Shown one piece after another: positions 55,426-64,000 of a stretch of 64,000 nucleotides of DNA. The stretch is from Bryoerythrophyllum caledonicum (lineage: Eukaryota > Streptophyta > Bryopsida > Pottiales > Pottiaceae): contig OZ020520.1 of NCBI GenBank assembly GCA_963971425.1, positions 23,640,754-23,704,753 on the forward strand. Direction: 5' to 3'. The position numbers and the translations under genes are program-made. Each line of letters starts with the position of its first letter. Positions within the stretch are counted from its first letter, which is position 1. Under the pieces are notes generated by a model. It saw nothing but the letters and a program-made list of their open reading frames with translations. It made no database searches and had not been told where the DNA came from.

Positions 55426-56372
55426 TAGATATGGAATAATTTTTTTTGTGTATACATCTTTTGGCTTTGAAATCTATCTCACATGTTACCAACATAGAGA
55501 TGATCTTGTGGCCAAAATTTCATTATGTATCAACAAAAATTCAATCCTAGGAAGGGTGTTGAAGTTGGAAGTAGTGGTAAGCTTTCCCCTTTGTTTCTCA
55601 CAACAACACATGTTCGTAGACTTGGTATATGTTTTTTTCGATAGATCTTCTGGATTCAAAATTTTCCACACTTGTATTTGACGTGAAGGTGACTTCATAC
55701 CCAAAATTTGATGGACAAATAATTTTTTTGAATTCTTGGGAGGGTGTCAAAGTGGGCACCTGTGAAACTTTTCTCACAGCTAACCCCCATGTTAGTAGAT
55801 TTTGAATATCTTCTTTTGAATACATTTTCTGACCTTGAAAATTTTCCCACAGATTATCAACATAAAGTTCATCGTGTGTCAAAAATTTCATGTTGGAATA
55901 ACAATCTCTTAGCCCTAGGGAAGGTGTCAAAGTTGGAAGTAGTAAAATGGTTTTTCCCTTTGTTTCTCACAACTACACATGTTGGTAGATTTGGGATGTG
56001 TTTTTTTTCGTGCATTTTTTGGACTTGAAAATTTCCACACATGTAATCAAAATAATGGTGTTTTCACTCCAAAAATTCCATGGGCAAAAAAAATTTCCTC
56101 AATCCTTGGGAGGATGTCAAAGTTGGCACCCCTGAAACTTTTCTCACAGCTACCCCATGGTGGAAAACCTATAATACCTTTTGTTTTGTAAGTCCCCTGC
56201 ACTTGAGATTCGGTACGCATGTTTTCAACATAGAGATGATGTTGTCCCCAAAATTTGAGGGTAAAATAACAATTTTGCAGCCGTGTGGAGGGTGTCAAAG
56301 TTGGCAACAGTGTGGGACACCATCCTTGGAATTGCCCAAACGCCAATTTGAATGTCACCCTACTGTACAACT
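55419..56372. repeat. Inverted copy of the 184-bp satellite-like array
   Basis: The reverse complement of 45698-46644 (and of the matching part of copy 2). Homology stops sharply at both ends: at about 55419, against the end of the Tc1-type transposase frame, and at about 56372 (CCCTACTGTACA). It forms long inverted repeats with the arrays on both sides. Confidence 0.93.
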
Positions 56373-56964
56373 CTGGTGAGATTTTCAAAATTTTGAAGCA
56401 TACTCTGTGTTTCATATGAGTTTTCTTCACTTTTTCTTTGAAATATCACAATAATCATAAATTTTCATCCACAAATCTTCATTTATTGTAATGAAGGCAA
56501 CACATGTGCTCTCATCTTTGAAAAAATGAACCCTAAATGAAAAAAGTATCGAGCTGGGCTTTTGCAAATCTCAATCACGTTGCCATGGTTGCAATTTATA
56601 TTTGCAGTTCTTGAGATTTTGTACAGAGACGCAAGAGGACAAGAGGTATGTGGGGGCATATTTTTATTCTTATTGGACATATAATAAAAGATGGCATCTT
56701 AACCCCTAAATTTCCAAGAGTCCCCTCAGGGAACTCTAGAAGGTTCGGGCATGTTCATATGGTGTAATTTAATTAGAATTTTCTTTGATAATTTTAATGT
56801 AGATGGGCATTACTAAAATCTTTTTGTGAGTCCAATTTTTCCTAAATCCAACATTTCATGAAAAAGCTATGGGATTTTGAAGTTCAAATGGGGAGAGCGG
56901 ACACGTCGGGCAACTCTAAGAACATTTGTTAGGACACTCTATTGAATGTCACACATACATGATA
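56373..56964. other. AT-rich DNA between inverted array and duplication copy 2
   Basis: No gene recognised. Confidence 0.4.
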
Positions 56965-57440
56965 AATGTCAACTAAATGTTGTTCTTCCACAGGAACTTG
57001 GATCGCAACAACTTAACTGAAAAGGCTTTGAGTGATCTTCTTTTTACTTTAATTAACAATGCCAGTTCTTCGCTTCAAACATCGTGTATCGTGCTGCAGA
57101 GATAATAAACATCAATACAGAGATATGCCAGGTAAGATACATTCAAGATATATATGCAGAAACTTATATGTGCATATTATGCATTGCCACACGACCATGA
57201 ATTAATCAGTGTTTGAAGGGAGACTCTTGATATGATACTAAACCTGATACCTCATTTGGTCCTTCATTCCAGGTTAGATGGCAACCCGTCCTGAACATGT
57301 GAACAGTGCAGCTGGCTGGTTTTTCATGGAGATGTTTCTGAGAACAAAATTGCACACTTTACCCAGGTAGGTTCCAAATGTGAAGAGTATCTGTCTTCGG
57401 GTTTTGCTCCCATTCCAACATAGCATGTGTGCATGAACAC

Positions 57441-59830
57441 TCAACTTCTTCGTTTCTGTGACAATTCTATTCCAGAATTACAACCGCAAAGCAAGAGCAA
57501 CAACAATGCCCTCTGTACTTGGGGTCCACCTGAGAGATAAATTACTCTTGGTCTCTCTGTGAGCGGCTGGCGACATATGGGACACTCCTTCGGCCCTTCA
57601 TTCCATCTCTTCTCGGAGCATGTTGTGCACACATTGGCATGCATGCACGGAAGAAAGCATGCCCTCTTGTGAAGCTTCTCACCATCTTCGCTTGTTGCAA
57701 CTGAGAATCCCTCCAGCCCATGGTAACAGATGCAGCATTCTTGGTTGGACTTGGCCTTTTCCATGAGCTCCTGCGCTTGTTCCTTAGCCTTTTTCATAAG
57801 CTCCTGCTCTTGTTCCTGAGCCTTTTTTATGAGCTCCTGCTCTTGTTCTTTCAATGCATCTTTGTTCGCTTCCTCTACAATCTGAGCCAATATACAGAAA
57901 TAATGATTCACTGATCTGAAGGTACAATCAGTGATCACAAGTTTACAAGAAGTTTTTCAAGACAATAAATCTCAGCAATCAATAGACGAGTGAGAAATGA
58001 TTGATAGCCTCATACATTTGGGAAATCTACAAAATGTTAAGGACTTAGTACCTCTGTAGCTTCTGAGGAGAAGAACTTTTGAAGAACGGAAGCCTCCTTT
58101 TCTGTCTGCCGTACAAATGTTACCAATTTCATTTTGGACAGCATGGCCTCCTCCATAACCGTCTGGGATTTGGTCGCCCATTCGTCGAGATGCTGGTCAT
58201 GCATACATGGAAAACGTCAAACAACGAAGAAGAAGTGTGACTGATAGTGTCTAAAACTCAAATTTTGTCTGCATATCATCCTCAACAAGGTGATCAGGCC
58301 CTGAAAGAGTTCAATCATTTCACCTGGATCATCTCCTTGATCTGTTTCTCCACCAGAAGTCGAGTAGATACTAGGTGGTTAAGTTCAATCTGTGTTAATT
58401 GTCTCTTGGTGGCTGTGGCACACCGCATTTCGGCTGTTATCCTCTGTATGGTCTCCAGCTCACGCTGAGTTCCTCGATGTATCCTGCAGTAACAGATGTA
58501 TTTTTAACCGTAATCGTTGTAACTTTCGAAGCAATTTTTGTTAGTGCCATTCATCCAGTTTGCAAAACTTGAAGTTTGCAGCAAACAGGAATTGGAAGGT
58601 ATAATCTCACAGTCTTGAAGTGAACGCATTGGCAGCATGTTCACGCTCTTCACCCATTAACTCTCCAAGCAAACTCAGCCGCTCAAATGATGCTTTTGCA
58701 ACCCGAACCCCATCAAGCGCACAAGCCTTCTTCATGTGAGATCGACGGAACGTCATCGCCTTCAAAAGGGTTTCGACGGCAACATCCTTAAACTGGTCAT
58801 AAGCAACACTCAAACTTTGCATCAAGGCAGAAGAAGAACTTGAGAGACATGATTTATGCCGTCACTATAGGACTCCAGGAACGCACAGGATCTACTAACT
58901 TGCTAAACATTTCTCGATCCAAATCCAAGTTTCTGTCACTAAATGTACCAGAATGTACCGTAACGATGATTTGCTTTGGAGCGCATGCAACATTCTGTCA
59001 AGATGTTCATCAACTTACGATTATTGACTTCAACTTCGACTCGAAGTACTCAGGCTCCATGATATCAATCTCCTCCACGTTCTCTGCATCGTCCAATTTC
59101 CGTAGCTCGGCCTGAAATTCTTCATTCTGAATTGCTGACAAATATTGAGGGGTACCAATCATACGTATCTGCACCATGAACACAACTCAGCACATTAATT
59201 CTCACAACTTGAACATTCATGTAGCCTGTGGCTCAAAAAATCAACCCAAAGTGTACTATAGGAAGACCATCATATACCGGGACGTCCTTGTTGATCTCCT
59301 TGGATATGTCTATTGCAAACCAGTTGACAAGCTTTCTGTGAGCGTCAATTCCTGCCATATCTTCCACAGTAGCGTACTTGAGCGTCCAACCAGCCATCAA
59401 CTTTGGAAATGTTGCTCTCAGCGAATGTAAACTGGAGTCATGGTGAAAATACATAGCCCTGATGAACCCCTCCGCACTCGGTGGAAACACGTACACAGGA
59501 CACTGATCACATTTCACGGACTCAATAGTGATCGCCGTCATTGTAACTGTGCTTGGATGTTCTTTGATGAATCTCTTGGGGAGAGTTAACGTCATCTCTG
59601 CATCGGAATCATGGACATAAGGATCAGTGAAGGAGGCCTTCCTCTTCCCCACAAGAGTTGGTGGCCAAACACGGTCCATCTCTGGCACCAGAGTGTTTGA
59701 ACGGACTGTGCCAGGCCTCTAGGTTGAGAACTAGTTTTCTTCGGGGCGCTCTCGTCTTGCTAGCCCTGCAGACCCTGACCAGTGGAACAAGATTGTCGTC
59801 CTTCAAATCAGTATCAAATTGTGCCAAGTT
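57441..59830 (-). CDS. Multi-exon coiled-coil / C3HC4 RING protein, copy 2 (stop lost)
   Basis: Same exon set and RING as copy 1 (CCIC, CFLPCMH, VCTTC, CPIC). Three differences stand out. The 11-residue coiled-coil repeat is present three times (EQEQELIKKAQ, EQEQELMKKAK, EQAQELMEKAK). The RING neighbourhood reads CYHGLEGFSVATSEDGEKL. The TGA after RVIYL is gone, so the frame runs on for about 30 residues (SGGPQVQRALLLLLLCGCNS...) to 57441. The putative 5' exon seen near 43.9 kb in copy 1 is deleted here. It may be a degenerating paralogue. Confidence 0.55.
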
Positions 59831-60204
59831 TGCTCTCTACTTGCGGGCTGCTATCGCCAACTTACGAGTACTCAGAACGATATCTCCTTCGCCCTGTTCA
59901 AACCACAAAGTTACAAGTCTAGCAGCACAAATCACTTTAGTTTTCCTCTTCAGAGATAAGAACAGATATGAGAGACGGGCGTTTAGCTCAACTGAGCCAG
60001 CATGTAATGTTAGATATGCATAATCTCACAGCTTCCAGGAGCAAATGAATTTCGAGTTACAGGTTTGTACCTGCAGCATTCGAAAAACTACAACTTTGCA
60101 TGCTATACATTCAAGCAAACTTGCTTGAACCTTCACATGCCATCCGGACAATATTGTTGAGCAGCAGAATCACTGGGATAACGTAAAAAAAGAGCACTGT
60201 ACGG

Positions 60205-61850
60205 TATTGATGTCGATGGCGGTTCACCTGAGCGATGTTGATGAGGCGAAGATCAGTCGCTATGATAGATCGTGAATTGGCGGCTGCCTAAACTTGTCAC
60301 CATCATATGAATGGAACCAACTTGTGTGGAGTGAACAAGGCATCATCATTAACCCTTCGATTCTTAAACGTCATATGGTGCGTTGCTGGCCACAATATTC
60401 TACATGCATAGTACCGTGTTTGAATATTATAAAGTTCAAATATTGAAAGGAGATCCAAAATGAAAGATGTTAGTTGAAGAATTTTGAATTCAAAGGTGTC
60501 ACTCTTGTAAAACTTTAATACATTTTATGTTTCCTACAGGATAAAATACTTGCTTGCATGTATAGTTTGTGATTGGCGTTTAGGGGTTAACCCAGGATCG
60601 TCGGAGGAGCCAGAGATTGGCTTCTTGGATGACAATTTGAGGTTGATTATCGACGCGAATGACGTTTGTTGAACCAGTTCTTAATTGGAGAGTTCATTGA
60701 ATGTGTAGGTTATAGATGCTGATGAAACTTGCCTCATTAATTGAGGTAGTCATGTTTCATAAAGAAGAAAAACTTTGTGACATGGGTCTCAATGTAGTGT
60801 AGTTTAGACTCTTCTAGCTTTTGTTGTGCATTAGAATTTGAGCCATTCAGCTTTTACTTTTCGAGTTTGAGACCAACTAATGAAACAAAGCTTATGAAAT
60901 CTAGTTTCCATTCCAGCTTAACCCATAACGGACCAAAGTCCCCTCGGGAGGACATTTTGAGTTTAAGTAAGGTACCACGTTCTCAATTCTAGGCATTATT
61001 TTTTTAGATCTTTTATTGAATGGACAACTTTTGATTAGCTTTGCGTAGACACAAATTTTGTAGAATTCCGGCTTACGGTTCAAAAGTTACAGTTGATTTT
61101 CACTTACATATACAAATAGTGCAACATTTAGTGTGACATATCACAATTACTATCATTATACTCTAATAACTTCTAAATTTAATAGAAATTCAAGTTTCTG
61201 ACCATTTAAAAGAAAGAAGTTGTCCTCTTGAAAAGGAAACTGAGATTTGCATCTACCGTACGGATTTGTGAATTTCAAAAATTTAAGAAGGATATGATAT
61301 ATGCAAAATAGAAAGTGTACTGTTGATTCTCAGCACATAGTTGCATAGGAGGAATTTTTAGGACATCATCTACACCTCTTCTACTTCTTAAATTTGGTGA
61401 CATGTGCCTAACATGATCTTTTTCAAGTTAACATAATAAATTCACGGCCCGTAGTGCAAAAAGTTGCCATAGAAGGTGGTCGAAGTTTGTTGAAGGTGTT
61501 TAGTATGACCTCAAAAAGAGATTATGTCTCACTCCAAAGGCTGGTATCTTTCAATCCGTGCAATCAAACTTACCAAAATTTTCACCACACACTTTCATAC
61601 AACTTTAGTACAAGATCCTATGGTTAAATTTTGAGAAAAAACCTATAGTACCATTTCTTGTTGAATGCGCTGAAAATGGCAGTTTTGGAGTGATTAAAAG
61701 GGGAAAATGTCTTGATCCTTTAGAGATTAAGCTTTTAAAAAATACATAAGATTGAATAAGTTATTGCAATTTGAATGTTGGGCCTATAACCATGGTTGAC
61801 CGGTTTACTAGTTTCAGCTCAACACAAAAGTTTCATCTACACTCCTAGTA
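60205..61850. other. Non-coding part of duplication copy 2
   Basis: Nearly identical to 44040-45690. AT-rich, with no gene supported. Confidence 0.5.
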
Positions 61851-61927
61851 TTGGCACTGGAATGTACGGTAGGGTGACATTCAAATTGGCGTTTGGGTAA
61901 CTCCAGGGATGGTGTCCCACACTCCTG

Positions 61928-62830
61928 CCAACTATGACACCCTCCACACGGCTGCAAAATTGTTATTTTACCCTCAAATTTTGGGGACAACATCATCTCT
62001 ATGTTGAAAACATGCATATCAAATCTCAAGTGCAAGAAACTTACCAAACAAAAGGTATTATAGGTTTTCCACCATGGGGTAGCTGTGAGAAAAGCTTCAC
62101 ATCTGCCAACTTTGACACCCTCCCAAGGATTGAGGAAACTTTTTTCGCCCATGGAATTTTTGGAGTGAAAACAATATTATGTTGATTACATGTGTGGAAA
62201 TTTCCAATTCCAAAAATGGCACGAAAAAAAACACATCCCAAATCTACCAACATGTGTAGTTGTGAGAAACAAAGGGAAAAACCATTTTACTACTTCCAAC
62301 TTTGACACCCTCCCTAGGGTTGACAGTTTGTTATTTCAGCATGGAATTTTTGACACACGGTAATATTTATGTTGATAATATGTGGGAAAATTTCCAAGGT
62401 CACAAACTGCATTCAAAAGAAGATATTCAAAATCTACTAACATGGGGGTTAGCTGTGAGAAAAGTTTCACAGGTGCCCACTTTGACACCCTCCCAAGAAT
62501 TCAAAAAAATTATTTGTCCATCAAATTTTGGGTACGAAGTCACCCTCAAGTCAAATACAAGTGTGGTAAATTTCAAATCAAAAAGATCTTCACAAAAAAA
62601 CATATACCAAGTCTACCAACATGTGTTGTTGTGAGAAACAAAGGGGAAAGCTTACCACTACTTCCAACTTCAACACCCTTCCTAGGATTGAATTTTTGTT
62701 GATTCATAACAAAATTTTGGCCACAAGATCCTGTCTATGTTGGTAACATGTGAGATAGATTTCAAAGCCAAAAGATGTATATACAAAGAAAAATTATTCC
62801 ATATCTACCAATGTTTGTAACAATGAGAAA
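61928..62830. repeat. Satellite-like array, about 184-bp units in A/B dimers (copy 2)
   Basis: Spacings of 178, 190, 181 and 187 repeat the alternating pattern of copy 1 with few substitutions. Confidence 0.9.
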
Positions 62831-64000
62831 CTATATTGAAGGGGTATATTGAGGATGTCGAAATATCTTTGACACCTCGTGCTCGTCATTGATTTTATTC
62901 ATGTGACTAAGCAACCAAACATAAATGCTTCTCAAAAAAATCAATAAAATCTACATGTAGAAGTGAAGAGGTGTTTCATGTAGAAGAACCCACTTGGTCA
63001 TAAGATGTGCATTATGTATGCATGACGAGCTTTCTCCTCCAAATATCTATTGAGCACTATGTAAGGGAATGTTGTGTGTATTTTGTCATGTGATTTGTCA
63101 TAGACTGAATGTTGAGATGATATTGAGGGCAAAGAATGTCATATTGTGATGCATGAGTGTTAATATAGATGTAGGGCATATGGGTTGAGTGGACATATTA
63201 CATATGGATTGTTGCTGATTGATTGAATGGACATATCACATATGGGCTGATTCATTGAGTGGACATATCATTTTTCTGGTTGAGTATTGCTGACTGGTTC
63301 ACTGAGTGTGGACAAATCACACGTGGCATGAGTATTGTGGAAGTCTGAAACTCCCACTTGGTGACCCCTACCAAAAAAATTAGCTAAAATTGTGACTATT
63401 AATTTAGTAGTTAGTAATACGTAGAAGTAGTTTGTAAATAACTGGCAATGTAGTTAGTAATAGGTAGAAGTGGGTTGTATAATAATTAGTGAAAGTAGAT
63501 GAATTCATTCTATTAATAAATTAGTTAATTAGTGTTATAGTGGTGATATAATTGAGCCTTAAAACCACCAAGGTTATGTTTGGTAAAACCTAAGAAGAAT
63601 GCCAGGAAGGATCTCGGGGATAAACTTCCAAATCAACACTTAAAACTAATTTAGCTAGTCAAGGTCTTCATCAAATAGGTAGACTATTTATTAGTCTTTC
63701 TATTTAGTTTAGTTGTTCAGGTTATCTTTCTACTTTATTTGTTGTAGAAAACTTAAATTCTTATTTCGAAAGATTAAGAATTTGATTTTATATGAAAGAG
63801 AAAAGAAAAGAAAAAGAAAAGATAAGAAAAGAAAATAGAAATAAATAAATAAATAAAATACTGGTTGATGACCGGCCAGTACCAAGTACCAACCGGGTAC
63901 CTGGTACTGGAGGTATCAGGCGAGGTATGAGGCCGTAGGGGTATCAAGCGAGCATAAGAGCGATATCACCAACAGCACAAGGGAGATCACCAATAGCACA

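Larger units (their letters stand above)
56965..64000. repeat. Large direct duplication, copy 2 (runs off the window)
   Basis: Same order as copy 1: RING gene, AT-rich spacer, satellite-like array (unit starts near 61928, 62106, 62296, 62477 and 62664) and the GATCACCAACAGCACAAGGG minisatellite at the window end. It lacks about 438 bp present in copy 1, between about 60205 and 60220. Confidence 0.95.

Noticed and set aside
54181-55430. Defined terminal inverted repeats for the Tc1-type element
   Set aside because: No matching ends with a TA duplication were found around the transposase, so the element was left without boundaries.

Overview
This is a stretch of repeat-rich eukaryotic nuclear DNA, most likely from the green-plant (streptophyte) lineage. 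Supporting evidence is a degenerate plant-type CCCTAAA telomere-like block, GT-AG introns, an F-box/kelch-like gene, and CACTA, hAT, MULE-like and Ty3/gypsy transposons. A charophyte alga such as Chara or a bryophyte would fit, but this is inference from family resemblance and not a species call. I see no bacterial-style operons, no CRISPR system and no convincing tRNA or rRNA gene. There is one 200-N assembly gap (30955-31154).

Layout. 1-6.3 kb: a decayed Ty3/gypsy retrotransposon with a C-terminal PHD-like finger, split by a 2333-bp non-autonomous CACTA element that has an exact 3-bp target duplication. 6.3-10 kb: simple repeats and a small local duplication. 10.0-11.5 kb: an F-box/kelch-like gene. 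12.0-13.7 kb: a kinase-like pseudogene. 13.8-14.4 kb: a GC-rich minisatellite and a hAT-like end. 14.7-16.9 kb: a broken minus-strand gene of unknown family. 17.2-24.4 kb: palindrome arrays, minisatellites, a small element with terminal inverted repeats and AT-rich DNA. 24.5-27.4 kb: a broken DUF7869-like (transposase-type) gene. 28.4-29.5 kb: a broken retrotransposon gag on the minus strand. 31.7-38.6 kb: a MULE-type transposase pseudogene with one intron, split by a 2983-bp hAT element that has a perfect 8-bp target duplication. 40.4-64 kb: two direct copies, about 7.5 kb each, of a segment carrying a multi-exon coiled-coil/RING gene plus an approximately 184-bp satellite-like array. Between the copies lie an inverted copy of that array and a dead Tc1-type (DD34E) transposase.

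Almost every recognisable reading frame is broken by in-frame stops or one-base shifts, so most of the window reads as a graveyard of nested mobile elements. The F-box/kelch-like gene and the RING genes are the best candidates for expressed genes, and each has oddities.

The most striking unexplained signal is a family of near-perfect palindromes with the core TAGCTCGA-N-TCGAGCTA. It occurs singly, inside an apparent intron, and in regular arrays. One array has nine units spaced at exactly 47 bp, and another has a 52-53 bp period. The outer arms of the palindromes differ between sites while staying self-complementary. The hAT element carries unrelated GC-rich palindromes at an exact 32-bp period, and the MULE-like intron carries a third palindrome type.
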